64,000 bases of DNA, taken from contig NZ_JABBFX010000002.1 in NCBI RefSeq assembly GCF_012927085.1, positions 1,178,001-1,242,000 on the forward strand, given 5' to 3'. The translations under genes were made by a program, and so were the position numbers. Every line of letters begins with the position of its first letter. Within the stretch, counting starts at the first letter, position 1. Below are positions 19,296 to 29,397 of this stretch, in pieces. Under the pieces are notes generated by a model. That model saw only the letters and a list, made by a program, of their open reading frames with translations. It was not told where the DNA came from and ran no database searches. The DNA comes from Ramlibacter agri. Lineage in GTDB: Bacteria; Pseudomonadota; Gammaproteobacteria; Burkholderiales; Burkholderiaceae_C.

Positions 19296-20078
19296 ATGAG
19301 GCTGGCTCTCGGCATCAGCTACAACGGACAAGCCTACGACGGCTGGCAAAGCCAGCCGTCGGGCCGCACCGTGCAGGACCACCTCGAGTCCGCCCTGGCG
19401 CGGTTCGCCGCCCGCCCCGTCAACACCATCTGCGCCGGCCGCACCGATGCCGGCGTGCACGGCCTCATGCAGGTGGTGCACTTCGACACCGAGGTGCAGC
19501 GGGCCGAGTTCTCCTGGGTGCGCGGCACCAACACTTTCCTGCCGCCCGACATCGCCGTGCAATGGGCCAGGCCCGTGCCCGACGCCTTCCACTCGCGCGC
19601 CAGTGCCAAGGCGCGGCGCTATGCCTACGTGCTGCTGGAGTCGCCGGTGCGCCCCAGCGTCGAAGCCGGACGGACCGGCTGGGTGTTCCGGCCGCTGGAC
19701 CTGGAGGCGATGCAGGAAGCGGCCGCGCACCTGGTCGGCGAACACGACTTCACCTCCTTCCGCGCCTCCGCCTGCCAGGCGAAGAGCCCGGTGAAGACGC
19801 TGCAGCCCGTGAAGATCAGCCGCAACGGGCCGTACTGGCGCTTCGAGTTCGAGGCCAACGCCTTCCTGCACCACATGATCCGCAACCTCATGGGCTGCCT
19901 GCTGGTCGTGGGCCAGGGCCTGCAGCCGCCGGGCTGGATGAGGGAAGTGCTGGCAGCGAAGAGCCGCGACGCCGCCGCCCCCACCTTCTCCCCGGACGGG
20001 CTGTACTTCCTGGGCCCGGTCTACGAAGACCATTGGGGCCTGCCGAAGGAAGTGCCCGCCTATCATTGGTTGCCATGA
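19296..20078 (+). CDS. truA: tRNA pseudouridine(38-40) synthase
   Basis: A 260-residue enzyme that converts uridine to pseudouridine at positions 38-40 of the tRNA anticodon arm. The catalytic Asp51 lies in [10 protein letters not shown], and [10 protein letters not shown] and [11 protein letters not shown] are typical. Length is normal. The stop overlaps the trpF start (ATGA), so truA and trpF are translationally coupled; the fimV-truA-trpF order is common in this bacterial group. Confidence 0.96.
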   Translation: MRLALGISYNGQAYDGWQSQPSGRTVQDHLESALARFAARPVNTICAGRTDAGVHGLMQVVHFDTEVQRAEFSWVRGTNTFLPPDIAVQWARPVPDAFHSRASAKARRYAYVLLESPVRPSVEAGRTGWVFRPLDLEAMQEAAAHLVGEHDFTSFRASACQAKSPVKTLQPVKISRNGPYWRFEFEANAFLHHMIRNLMGCLLVVGQGLQPPGWMREVLAAKSRDAAAPTFSPDGLYFLGPVYEDHWGLPKEVPAYHWLP

Positions 20079-20750
20079 CCCTTGCCCATCCACGCACCCG
20101 CATCAAGATCTGCGGCCTGACGCGCGAACAGGACGTGGACGCAGCCGTCGAAGCCGGCGCCGATGCCATCGGCCTGGTGCTGTACCCCAAGAGCCCCCGC
20201 TACGTCACGCCGCAGCGCGCGGGCGAACTGGCGCGCCGGCTGCCGCCGTTCGTCACGCCGGTGCTGCTGTTCGTCAACGCGTCGCTGGACGCGATCAAGG
20301 CCGCCGTCGACCAGGTGCCCACCGCCACCCTGCAATTCCATGGCGACGAAAGCGAGCCGGACTGCCTGAGCGCCGGCCGGCCCTACCTGCGCGCCGCCCG
20401 CATCCCGCTGGACGAGGCCTCGCCCTTCGACTTGCTAAAATTCGCCTCCGAACACCCACAGGCCCAGGCCCTGCTGCTCGACGCCCACGTCGAGGGCTAC
20501 GGCGGGGGCGGGAAAGCATTCCATTGGTCACGGCTTCCACCAAGCGTCAACTGTCACGCCGTTTTGTCTGGTGGGCTCACACCTGCAAACGTGGGCGATG
20601 GCATCGTGCAAGTACGGCCGCGTTTCCGGACGCTGGCCGTTGATGTGAGTTCCGGCGTCGAAGCATCGAAAGGTGTGAAGGACCCGGAGAAGATCCATCG
20701 GTTCGTCGCGGCCGTGCGTGCCGCCGACCAGCTTCTTGCAGAGTCTCCCC

Positions 20751-20773
<23 letters not shown>
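20075..20773 (+). CDS. trpF: Phosphoribosylanthranilate isomerase
   Basis: A 232-residue TIM-barrel enzyme for the third step of tryptophan synthesis from chorismate. The general base Cys13 in KICGLTR and the general acid Asp in [15 protein letters not shown] are present, with [10 protein letters not shown] near the phosphate site. The ATG overlaps the truA stop. The 3' end overlaps the 5' end of trpB by 23 bases, consistent with a trpFBA operon. Confidence 0.96.
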
Positions 20774-22000
<1,227 letters not shown>

Positions 22001-22004
<4 letters not shown>

Positions 22005-22813
22005 GCCGCATCCCCGCCACCTTCGAGCGCCTCGCGAATGAAAAGCGCAAGGCCCTCATCCCCTACATCACGGCCGGCTTCCCCTTTGCCGACATCACGC
22101 CGGAGCTGATGCACGGCATGGTGGCCGCGGGCGCCGACGTGATCGAGCTGGGCGTGCCCTTCTCCGACCCGATGGCCGACGGCCCGGTGATCCAGCGCGC
22201 CGGCGAGAAGGCGCTGACCTTCGGCATCGGCATGGCACACGTGCTGGAGATGGTGAAGACCTTCCGCCAGGGCGACGACAAGACGCCCGTGGTGCTGATG
22301 GGATATGCCAACCCGATCGAGCGCTACGACCTGACGCACGGCCGCAATGCCTTCGTCCGCGACGCCGCCGGGTCGGGCGTCGACGGCGTGCTGGTGGTTG
22401 ACTACCCGCCGGAGGAATGCGAAGCCTTCGCCGCGGAGCTGAAGGCCAACGGCCTGGACCTGATCTTCCTGCTGGCCCCGACCAGCACCAGCGAACGCAT
22501 CCAGCAGGTGGCGCGCATCGCCAGCGGCTACGTGTACTACGTTTCACTGAAGGGCATCACCGGCGCCGGCAACCTCGACACCTCCGCGGTCGAACAGGCC
22601 CTGCCCCGGATCCGCCAGCACGTGAAGATTCCCGTCGGCGTCGGTTTCGGCATCCGCGACGCTGCCACCGCGAAAAGCATCGGCCGGGTGGCTGACGCGG
22701 TGATCATCGGCACCAAGGTCATCCAGGTCGTGGAAGATGAACCGCGTGAGCGGGTGCTTACAGCGCTCGGCGCTTTCCTGCGCGAAGTCCGGCAGGCGCT
22801 GGACGATAGATAA
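22001..22813 (+). CDS. trpA: Tryptophan synthase alpha chain
   Basis: A 270-residue TIM-barrel subunit that releases indole from indole-3-glycerol phosphate and passes it to TrpB. Catalytic Glu49 and Asp60 are in [23 protein letters not shown]-like ribosome site (GGGAGG, 21986-21991) lies within the end of trpB, and start and stop codons overlap (ATGA). Normal length. Followed by a hairpin and accD. Confidence 0.97.
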
Positions 22814-22818
22814 TGTCC

Positions 22819-22859
22819 AGGGGACAGACCAGGGGAGCGAAGCGCCTGCTCTGTCCCCT
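22819..22859 (+). other. Hairpin between trpA and accD
   Basis: AGGGGACAGA (22819-22828) and TCTGTCCCCT (22850-22859) form a perfect 10-bp stem; CAGG/CCTG can extend it inward. It starts 5 bases after the trpA stop and ends 24 bases before accD. There is no T run, so it could be an attenuator or processing site. Confidence 0.5.
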
Positions 22860-22883
22860 CTGAACGGAAACCCAGGAGAGACG

Positions 22884-23756
22884 ATGAGCTGGTTGGAAAA
22901 ACTGCTGCCGCCCAAGATCCAGCATACGGATCCCAATGAACGCCGCAGCGTGCCGGAAGGCCTGTGGATCAAGTGCCCGAGCTGCGAGACGGTCCTGTAC
23001 AAGACCGACCTGGAGCAGAACCAGAACGTCTGCCCCACCTGCGGCCACCACCACCGCATCGGCGCCCGCGCGCGCCTGAACTCCTTCCTCGACCCCGAAG
23101 GCCGCTACGAGATCGGCCAGGAAGTGCTGCCGGTCGACGCGCTGAAGTTCAAGGACAGCCGCCGCTACCCCGAGCGGCTGAAGGAAGCGCTGGAAAACAC
23201 CGGCGAGACCGACGCGCTAGTCGTGATGGGCGGCGCGGTGCACAGCATCAGCCTGGTGGCGGCGGCCTTCGAGTTCGACTTCATGGGCGGCTCGATGGGC
23301 AGCGTGGTCGGCGAGCGCTTCGTGCGCGGCGTCGAGACGGCCATCGAGCAGAAGGTGCCCTTCCTCTGCTTCACCGCCACCGGCGGCGCGCGCATGCAGG
23401 AAGGCCTGCTGTCGCTGATGCAGATGGCCAAGACCAATTCGGCGCTGACCAAGCTGGCCAAGAAGGGCCTGCCTTACATCAGCGTGCTGACCGATCCCAC
23501 CATGGGCGGCGTGAGCGCCGGTTTCGCCTTCGTGGGCGACGTGGTGATCGCCGAACCGAAGGCGCTGATCGGCTTCGCCGGCCCGCGCGTGATCGAATCC
23601 ACCGTGCGCGTGAAACTGCCCGAAGGCTTCCAGCGCGCCGAGTTCCTGCAGGAAAAGGGCGCGGTCGACTTCATCTGCGACCGCCGCGAACTCCGCAAGA
23701 CTGTGGCCAACGTGCTGGCGATGCTGCAACGGCAGCCGGCGGACGCGGTGGAATAG
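22884..23756 (+). CDS. accD: Acetyl-CoA carboxylase carboxyltransferase subunit beta
   Basis: A 290-residue subunit of the carboxyltransferase that makes malonyl-CoA, partner of AccA. The N-terminal zinc ribbon has Cys31, Cys34, Cys50 and Cys53 (CPSC and CPTC), and the crotonase-type core contains [19 protein letters not shown] and [13 protein letters not shown]. The ATG at 22884 follows AGGAGA and starts the standard [10 protein letters not shown]. The frame upstream is a shadow of trpA. The trpA-accD order is conserved in many proteobacteria. A long-hairpin repeat begins directly after the stop. Confidence 0.97.
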   Translation: MSWLEKLLPPKIQHTDPNERRSVPEGLWIKCPSCETVLYKTDLEQNQNVCPTCGHHHRIGARARLNSFLDPEGRYEIGQEVLPVDALKFKDSRRYPERLKEALENTGETDALVVMGGAVHSISLVAAAFEFDFMGGSMGSVVGERFVRGVETAIEQKVPFLCFTATGGARMQEGLLSLMQMAKTNSALTKLAKKGLPYISVLTDPTMGGVSAGFAFVGDVVIAEPKALIGFAGPRVIESTVRVKLPEGFQRAEFLQEKGAVDFICDRRELRKTVANVLAMLQRQPADAVE

Positions 23757-23888
23757 GGACTTCCGAACTTCCGGACGCAAAAGACGCAAAAGACGCAAAA
23801 GACGCAAAGGATCCGCAAAGGACGCAAAAGATTCAAAGGAGTCTTTTGCGTCCTTTGCGCTTTTGCGACCTTTGCGTTCCGGAAGTCC
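23757..23888. repeat. Long-hairpin intergenic repeat, copy 2 (accD-yggT)
   Basis: Outer ends GGACTTCCG (23757-23765) and CGGAAGTCC (23880-23888). The left arm has three exact GACGCAAAA units in tandem (23774-23800) plus a partial one. An inner 18-bp perfect stem pairs 23814-23831 with 23842-23859. It starts at the base after the accD stop and lies between convergent genes. Same family as 13588-13706 and 43174-43304. Confidence 0.88.
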
Positions 23889-23903
23889 CCGCGGCGATCG
23901 CGA

Positions 23904-24446
23904 TCAGCGCAGCACCGCGTCCTGCAGCCCCGCCAGCAGGAAAGTGCAGATCTGCAGCACCACCAGCAGCGCCAGCGGTGACAGGTCGAAGCCGCCCACC
24001 AGCGGGATCAGGCGGCGGAAGGGCCGCAGCAAGGGCGCGCACAGGCGGTCGATGACGTCGACGATCGGCGAGTCGGCCTGCACCCAGGACAGGATCGCAT
24101 AGACGATCACCAGCCCGATCATTCCCGAGATCGCCAGCCGGACCAGGCCGAACAGCGCCTCCACCGGGATCGCGGACGGGCGGCCATAGCCCATCGCCCA
24201 CAGGATGCCGAACTGCGCCAGCTCGATCAGGTAGGCGGCCAGCAGGCTGGACAGGTCGATCCAGCGCGTCTTGGGCAGCACTTTGCGCAAGGGCAGGATG
24301 AGCCAGTCCGTGAGCGCGAACACGAACCTCCCCACCGGGTTGCCGAAGGGAATGCGCTGGTACTGCATGTACAGCCGCAGCAGGCAGGCGCCTCCGAGGA
24401 GGCCGCCAATAACGTCGAGCAGGAAACTGATGATTTTGAACAGCAT
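23904..24446 (-). CDS. YggT-family inner membrane protein
   Basis: A 180-residue protein with two copies of the YggT unit. Each unit has a transmembrane helix, then an ILPLRKVLP or LLRPFRRLIP motif, then a second helix. About four to five membrane segments are visible. YggT proteins are linked to osmotic tolerance and cell-division-zone functions in some bacteria, but the molecular role is unsettled. The ATG at 24446 gives MLFKIISFLLD; an in-frame GTG at 24452 would add two residues. It is divergent from the LON-domain gene. Confidence 0.87.
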   Translation of the reverse strand: MLFKIISFLLDVIGGLLGGACLLRLYMQYQRIPFGNPVGRFVFALTDWLILPLRKVLPKTRWIDLSSLLAAYLIELAQFGILWAMGYGRPSAIPVEALFGLVRLAISGMIGLVIVYAILSWVQADSPIVDVIDRLCAPLLRPFRRLIPLVGGFDLSPLALLVVLQICTFLLAGLQDAVLR

Positions 24447-24472
24447 GGCCACAGGTTCAGCTGGGTCGTGGG

Positions 24473-25132
24473 ATGATAGCGGCAGCCACTGGAACCGCTG
24501 TGCCCGCCGCCCTTACCCTGCAGTCCCTGCCCCTGTTTCCTCTGAGCGCCGTGCTCTACCCGGACGGGCTGCTGTCGCTGCGCATCTTCGAGGTCCGCTA
24601 CCTGGACATGATCGCCAAGTGCCGCAAGGCCGGCGCGCCGTTCGGCGTGGTGTCGCTGACGCAGGGCAACGAGGTGCGCACGCCGGGCGCCAGCGAAAGC
24701 TTCGCGCCGGTCGGCACCCTGGCCACCATCCTCGACTTCGAGCAACCGCAGGCCGGCCTGATGCTGGTGCGCGCCACCGGCGCGCAGCGTTTCCGCATCA
24801 CCTCCAGCGACCAGTTGAAGCACGGCCTCTGGGTCGCCGACGTCGAGGGCATGGCGCCAGACATGGCGGTGCCCATCCCCGAGGACCTGCAGCCCACCAG
24901 CGACGCGCTGAACCGCCTGATCCAGTCGCTGCAGCTGAAGGCCGACCAGCCCGGCCCCATGCCGCTGCAGCCGCCTTTCAAGCTGGACGACTGCGGCTGG
25001 GTGGCCAACCGCTGGTGCGAGCTGCTGCCCTTGCCCGTGGGCCTGAAACAGCGCCTGATGGAGCTGGACAACCCGCTGGTCCGGCTGGAGCTGGTGAGCG
25101 ACGTGCTCACCCGCACCGGCATCACCACCTGA
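24473..25132 (+). CDS. LON peptidase substrate-binding-domain protein
   Basis: A 219-residue protein with only the N-terminal substrate-binding (PUA-like) domain of Lon protease: SLPLFPLSAVLYPDGLLSLRIFEVRYLDM is split by the usual FPL and P-G-L-R-IFE pattern. It has no ATPase or Ser-Lys protease part. The C-terminal part holds a helical bundle. Stand-alone LON-domain proteins are common in this group and their role is not known. It starts 26 bases from the divergent yggT gene and ends 13 bases before the convergent capD-type gene. Confidence 0.88.
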   Translation: MIAAATGTAVPAALTLQSLPLFPLSAVLYPDGLLSLRIFEVRYLDMIAKCRKAGAPFGVVSLTQGNEVRTPGASESFAPVGTLATILDFEQPQAGLMLVRATGAQRFRITSSDQLKHGLWVADVEGMAPDMAVPIPEDLQPTSDALNRLIQSLQLKADQPGPMPLQPPFKLDDCGWVANRWCELLPLPVGLKQRLMELDNPLVRLELVSDVLTRTGITT

Positions 25133-25147
25133 GCGGCGCCAGCCGCT
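25132..25147. other. Compact hairpin between convergent genes
   Basis: AGCGGC and GCCGCT with a 4-base loop, overlapping the stop codons of both convergent genes. There is no T tract; it may help separate the two transcripts. Confidence 0.35.
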
Positions 25148-26966
25148 AGCGCGGCTTGTACTCCGGCACCTGAGCCTGCAGCCAGTCGCGCAGCGCGCGC
25201 GCATCGGGCTGCGGTCCCGCCTGGTCGACCCACCGGACGATTTCTTCGACCCCAAGCAGAGCCCCGTTGGTCTTCGCGATGCGCAGCTTCGCGTGCGGCG
25301 TCGGTTCCGTCGTCTCGTCGTTGGCCAGCAGTTCCTCGAACAGCTTCTCGCCGGGCCGCAGCCCGATGTAGCTGATGGGAACCTCTTCCTCCGTCTTGCC
25401 GTGCAGGCGGATAAGCATGCGCGCGAGTTCGACGATCTTCACCGCGTCGCCCATGTCCAGCACGAAGATCTGGCCCGAGCGGCCCATCAGGCCGGCCTGC
25501 AGCACCAGCTGCGCGGCCTCCGGAATGGTCATGAAGTAGCGCACGATGTCCGGGTGGGTGACGGTCACCGGCCCGCCGCGCGCGATCTGCGCGTTGAACA
25601 GCGGCACCACCGAGCCGCTGGAGCCCAGCACGTTGCCGAAGCGCACCGACACGAAATCCGTGCGCGGCTCGCGCGCGGCCACGGCCTGCACCACCATCTC
25701 GGCGAGCCGCTTGCTGGCGCCCATCACGTTGGTGGGGTTCACGGCCTTGTCGGTGGAGATCATCACGAAGCGCCGGGCGCCGCAGGCGGCGGCCGCACGC
25801 GCGACGTTCAGCGTGCCCAGCACGTTGGTGCGCAGCGCCTCCACCTCGTTGTGCTCCTCCATCAGCGGCACGTGCTTGTAGGCCGCGGCGTGGAACACCA
25901 CGGCCGGCCGGTGCTGGTCGAGGATCGCGCGCAGCCGCGCCTCGTCGCGGATGTTGGCCGTGTAGTAGACGCCCTGCATCTGCGGATGGGCCTGGCGCAG
26001 CTCCTGTTCCAGCTGGTAGATGGCGTACTCGGAGATGTCGATGCACACGAGCCGCCCGACGCCCAGCCGCGCGACCTGGCGGCACAGCTCGGAACCGATC
26101 GAGCCACCCGCGCCGGTGATCGCCACCACGTGGCCCGAGAACATCTCGGCCAGGTTCTCGGCATCCAGCGCCACCGGCGCCCGCCCCAGCAGGTCTTCCA
26201 GCTGGATCTTGCGCAGCCCCGCGGAGCCTTCGGCCCGCAGGAACTCGTCGGGCCGCGGCAAGGTGAGCAAGGTGATGCGTGCTTCGGCGGCCAGCTGCAG
26301 TGCCTGGCGGCGCGCGTCCGAGCCGACCGGGCTGGCCACCAGCGCCGTGTGCACGCCGGAGCGCGTGGCCGCCTGCGCCAGCTCGGAGAGGGTCCCGACC
26401 ACGGCGATGTCCTGCAGCGAGCGCCAGCGCTCGCTGGCGAGCGGCGTGAGGATGCCGACCGGCAGCCAGTTGGACGAGCCCTTGAGCGCGCGCAAGGCGC
26501 CGGCCGCGTCCTGCAGCGAGCCGAGCACCAGCAGCGGCCGCGCGCCGCCGGCCAGCCGCTCGGTACGCTCCACCAGCGAGCGCCAGCCGGCCCGCACCGC
26601 GCCCAGCAACAGCACCACGAGCACCGGATGCAGCAGCAGCACGGAACGCGGAAACTGCGGCAGCCGCACCATCAGCACGCTGACCGCCGTGAGCGCCGCG
26701 CCCAGGCCCACCGCGGCCGCGAGGCGCCGCAGTTCCGGCAGGCTCGTGTACTTCCAGACGTGGCGATGCACGCGCAATGCGAGCAGCACCACGCCATAGG
26801 CGACCAGCGCCAGCGGCGTGGAGCGCAGGCCCAGCGCGGCGAACTCCGGCGGCACGTCGAGGTTGAAGCGCAGCCAGAAGGCCAGCCACCAGGCCAGCGC
26901 CACCAGCGCCAGGTCGACGGCCAGCAACGCGGGCACCGGGCTGCGCCAGGTCCAGGGCGCCTTCAT
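25146..26966 (-). CDS. CapD/WbpM-type nucleotide-sugar 4,6-dehydratase
   Basis: A 606-residue membrane protein. Four N-terminal transmembrane segments (within residues 10-125) are followed by a Rossmann-like domain and then the catalytic short-chain dehydrogenase domain with GAGGSIG (285-291). The catalytic region STDKAVNPTNVMGASK (404-419) has Met415 where classic enzymes carry Tyr, the known trait of the WbpM/FlaA1/PglF group. These convert UDP-GlcNAc to a 4-keto-6-deoxy sugar, the first step to bacillosamine or FucNAc-type sugars. It is the last gene of the glycan operon; its start overlaps the stop of legF (ATGA). Probably supplies the first sugar for the small sugar transferase encoded upstream. 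Confidence 0.93.
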   Translation of the reverse strand: MKAPWTWRSPVPALLAVDLALVALAWWLAFWLRFNLDVPPEFAALGLRSTPLALVAYGVVLLALRVHRHVWKYTSLPELRRLAAAVGLGAALTAVSVLMVRLPQFPRSVLLLHPVLVVLLLGAVRAGWRSLVERTERLAGGARPLLVLGSLQDAAGALRALKGSSNWLPVGILTPLASERWRSLQDIAVVGTLSELAQAATRSGVHTALVASPVGSDARRQALQLAAEARITLLTLPRPDEFLRAEGSAGLRKIQLEDLLGRAPVALDAENLAEMFSGHVVAITGAGGSIGSELCRQVARLGVGRLVCIDISEYAIYQLEQELRQAHPQMQGVYYTANIRDEARLRAILDQHRPAVVFHAAAYKHVPLMEEHNEVEALRTNVLGTLNVARAAAACGARRFVMISTDKAVNPTNVMGASKRLAEMVVQAVAAREPRTDFVSVRFGNVLGSSGSVVPLFNAQIARGGPVTVTHPDIVRYFMTIPEAAQLVLQAGLMGRSGQIFVLDMGDAVKIVELARMLIRLHGKTEEEVPISYIGLRPGEKLFEELLANDETTEPTPHAKLRIAKTNGALLGVEEIVRWVDQAGPQPDARALRDWLQAQVPEYKPR

Positions 26967-27673
26967 GGCGCCGGCCGGCGCGCCGCGACCGCCTCCGCCA
27001 CCAGCCAGTCGAAGGCGTCGTCGATGTCCAGCGCAAGCTCGCGCTGTTCGCTTACCAGCGCCCGCGTTTCGGGCGTGAAGAAGCTGCGCTCGCGGCGGAA
27101 CACGTCGACGCCGATCGCGTAGAAGTTGCCGCTGATCTCCAGCACTTCGGGCAGGTCCTGCGAGCGCTTTCGCGTACCGTCGGCGTCCAGCACGGGGCGC
27201 ACCTTGCCGTCCGCCTGGCGAGTGAAGCACCAGGCCGGGTTCGAGCGCGCCGGCGCGAAGCCGACCACCGGCGCGCCATTCAAGCTTGCGCAGAGCGCCA
27301 GCGCCTCGGCCAGTTGCGCGGGGTCGCGGAAAGGCGAGGTGGGTTGCAGCAGCAGCAGCACGTCGTGCGGGCGGCCCGCGGCGGCGCACTGGTCCAGCGC
27401 GTGCAGGATGGCGTCGTTGGACGAGGCCGTGTCGGTCGCCAGTTCGGCCGGCCGCAGCCAGGGCACGTCGGCACCGAGCTCGCGCGCCGTGTCGGCGATC
27501 TCCGCATCGTCGGTGGACACCAGCACCTGGTCGACTTCGGGCAGCGCCAACGCGTTGCGAATCGACCAGCCAATGAGCGGCACGCCGCCCAAGGGCAGCA
27601 GGTTCTTGCGCGGGAGCCGCTTGGAGCCGCCGCGCGCCGGGATCAAGGCCAGGACCGAGCGTCCCGCGATCAC
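26963..27673 (-). CDS. legF: CMP-nonulosonate (legionaminic acid) cytidylyltransferase
   Basis: A 236-residue nucleotidyltransferase of the NeuA/PseF/LegF group with the signature ALIPARGGSKRLPRKNL at the N-terminus and LLLQPTSPFR in the middle. It activates the nine-carbon sugar with CTP. The assignment to legionaminic acid rather than sialic or pseudaminic acid rests on the neighbouring LegE, LegB, LegC, LegG and LegI genes. The start is a GTG overlapping the legE stop (GTGA), and the stop overlaps the capD-type start. Confidence 0.88.
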   Translation of the reverse strand: MIAGRSVLALIPARGGSKRLPRKNLLPLGGVPLIGWSIRNALALPEVDQVLVSTDDAEIADTARELGADVPWLRPAELATDTASSNDAILHALDQCAAAGRPHDVLLLLQPTSPFRDPAQLAEALALCASLNGAPVVGFAPARSNPAWCFTRQADGKVRPVLDADGTRKRSQDLPEVLEISGNFYAIGVDVFRRERSFFTPETRALVSEQRELALDIDDAFDWLVAEAVAARRPAP

Positions 27674-28719
27674 TGGAAGGTCATCCCGAAATCCTCGTGC
27701 GCCCGCGCATAGTCCTCCATGCGCCCGATGTCGAGCCAGTACTCGTGGATGGGGAAGCCCGCGGTGAGCTCGCCGCGCCCCACCAGGGCCTGCAGCAAGG
27801 TCGGCATGTCGAAGTAGCTGCCGCCCGGCACCAGGTCCAGCACCTGCGGCGCCAGCAGGTAGATGCCGGCGCTGACGAACAGCTTCTCCTGCGGCTTCTC
27901 CACGATGTCGACCAGCTTGTGGCCGTCCAGCCGCACCACGCCGTAGGGGATGGCGTGCGTGATCTGGCGCACGCCCACCGAAGCCGACGCGCCGGCATGG
28001 GCGTGGAAGTCCAGCATCGCCTGGTAGTTGACCTTGGCGAGGATGTCGCCGTTCATCACGAAGAAAGGCAGCTGCGGCCGCGCGGGCAGCAGCGACAGCG
28101 CACCGGCCGTGCCCAGGCGCTGGTCTTCCTCGAGATAACGGATGCGCACGCCCCAGCGCGAACCGTCGCCGAAATGCGAGCGGACCATCTCGCCCATGTA
28201 GTTGATGGAGATGTAGAAGTCGTGGAAGCCCTGCTCGATGAAACCGAGCAGGATGGTTTCCAGGATCGGCCGCTCGCCGATGCGCAGCATGGGCTTGGGA
28301 CATTCGTCGGTCAGCGGGCGCAGCCGCGCGCCCAGGCCGCCGGCCATCAACACGACGCAGTTGTCACGCTGCTGCGGCGCCGCCAGCTCCTCCAGCAGCT
28401 GCAGGCCGACGACGCTGCCCGCCGCATCCACGATCGGGATGCGATGGATCTGCCGCGTGCGGAACTCCGGCAGCCGCGTGCGCAGGTCCTCGCCGGCTTG
28501 CGCCACGGTGGGTGCCTTGTTCATCACTTCGCTCACCGGCGCGTCCAGCGAGGAGCCGCGCAGGATGGCGCGGCGCACGTCGCCGTCCGTGACGGTCCCC
28601 AGCAGGCGCTGCTGCGGCCCCACGACCAGCGCGATCTGCAAGGCGCTGCGGTCGATGCAGGCGATCGCTTCGCGCACCGTGCGCTCGGGTTCGAGCAGGG
28701 TCTGGCGCCAGTCGTTCAC
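27670..28719 (-). CDS. legE: Glucosamine-1-phosphate guanylyltransferase with CBS pair
   Basis: A 349-residue protein in two parts: tandem CBS domains (about residues 15-115) and a nucleotidyltransferase domain starting at CVVLMAGGLGARLRPLT with KPML and FVMNGDILAKVNY. This layout is that of PtmE/LegE, which makes GDP-glucosamine so that the legionaminic acid route runs on GDP- instead of UDP-linked intermediates. The CBS pair may sense a nucleotide. It is followed by legF with a GTGA overlap and preceded by the PIG-L gene. Other sugar nucleotidyltransferases share the fold; the CBS fusion and neighbours decide the call. Confidence 0.87.
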   Translation of the reverse strand: MNDWRQTLLEPERTVREAIACIDRSALQIALVVGPQQRLLGTVTDGDVRRAILRGSSLDAPVSEVMNKAPTVAQAGEDLRTRLPEFRTRQIHRIPIVDAAGSVVGLQLLEELAAPQQRDNCVVLMAGGLGARLRPLTDECPKPMLRIGERPILETILLGFIEQGFHDFYISINYMGEMVRSHFGDGSRWGVRIRYLEEDQRLGTAGALSLLPARPQLPFFVMNGDILAKVNYQAMLDFHAHAGASASVGVRQITHAIPYGVVRLDGHKLVDIVEKPQEKLFVSAGIYLLAPQVLDLVPGGSYFDMPTLLQALVGRGELTAGFPIHEYWLDIGRMEDYARAHEDFGMTFQ

Positions 28720-28728
28720 GTCTGCCCC

Positions 28729-29397
28729 TCAGCTGCGCTCACGCAGCAGCTGGAAAGCCTCGGCCGCGGCGAAGCCGGACGCGGCGCCGCGCAGCAGGGC
28801 GAGCGCCCGCACGGCTTCCTCGCTGCGCGGGAAGGGATGCGGCGCGAATTCGGAAGCGTAGACGCGCAGGATCTCCAGCTTGCGTTCGAGCTGGCCCGAG
28901 ATGTCGACGAAAACGTTGGGGCGGAAGGCGATGTCGGGATGCAGGGCAAAGTCGGTCTCGGAAAGCGCCTCGTAGGCGAGCACGCGGCGCACCGACGGGT
29001 AGCGGAACCACTTGGTGCAGCTGCTGACCGCGTCGAACACGACGCGATGGTCGGAATGCACGTCGGCCGGCGAAGGCACGAAGATCTCGTCGGGCTGGCA
29101 GTCGCGGATGACGTCGCCGATGCGGCCCACCAGGTCGCCCAGCGGCGCGGCATCGAGCCGCGTGGGCGGCAGGCCCAGCTGCACCACCTTGCGAAAGCCC
29201 ACCATCGAAGCAGCGCGCGCGATCTCTTCATCGCGCTGGCGCACGCGCTCGGCGGGCCAGCCGGCAGCCACGGACATGCCGGTCACCAGCAGCCAGTCGA
29301 CCTCGCCGCCTTCGGCGCGCCGGCGCAGCAGCGTGCCGCCGCAACCGAGGATCTCGTCGTCGGGATGGGGGGCGACCACCAGGGTTCGTGTCGTCAT
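28729..29397 (-). CDS. PIG-L family N-deacetylase
   Basis: A 222-residue LmbE/PIG-L-fold enzyme with the zinc motif APHPDDEILGCGG at the N-terminus and the downstream HSDH pair. The family removes acetyl groups from N-acetylated sugars. In this operon it could deacetylate an N-acetyl group on a nucleotide sugar or on the finished nonulosonate to allow another N-acyl substituent. The substrate is not shown by the sequence. Its start overlaps the stop of the methyltransferase gene and it precedes legE by 9 bases. Confidence 0.88.
   Translation of the reverse strand: MTTRTLVVAPHPDDEILGCGGTLLRRRAEGGEVDWLLVTGMSVAAGWPAERVRQRDEEIARAASMVGFRKVVQLGLPPTRLDAAPLGDLVGRIGDVIRDCQPDEIFVPSPADVHSDHRVVFDAVSSCTKWFRYPSVRRVLAYEALSETDFALHPDIAFRPNVFVDISGQLERKLEILRVYASEFAPHPFPRSEEAVRALALLRGAASGFAAAEAFQLLRERS

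Noticed and set aside
23774..23810. Tandem GACGCAAAA units looked like a short CRISPR or direct-repeat array
   Set aside because: Units are 9 bases and adjacent with no spacers; they are arms of a long hairpin repeat.
25293..27122. Plus-strand open frame of 609 codons opposite the capD-type gene
   Set aside because: Composition is His/Arg/Gln-rich with no motif; the minus-strand frame has a complete dehydratase.
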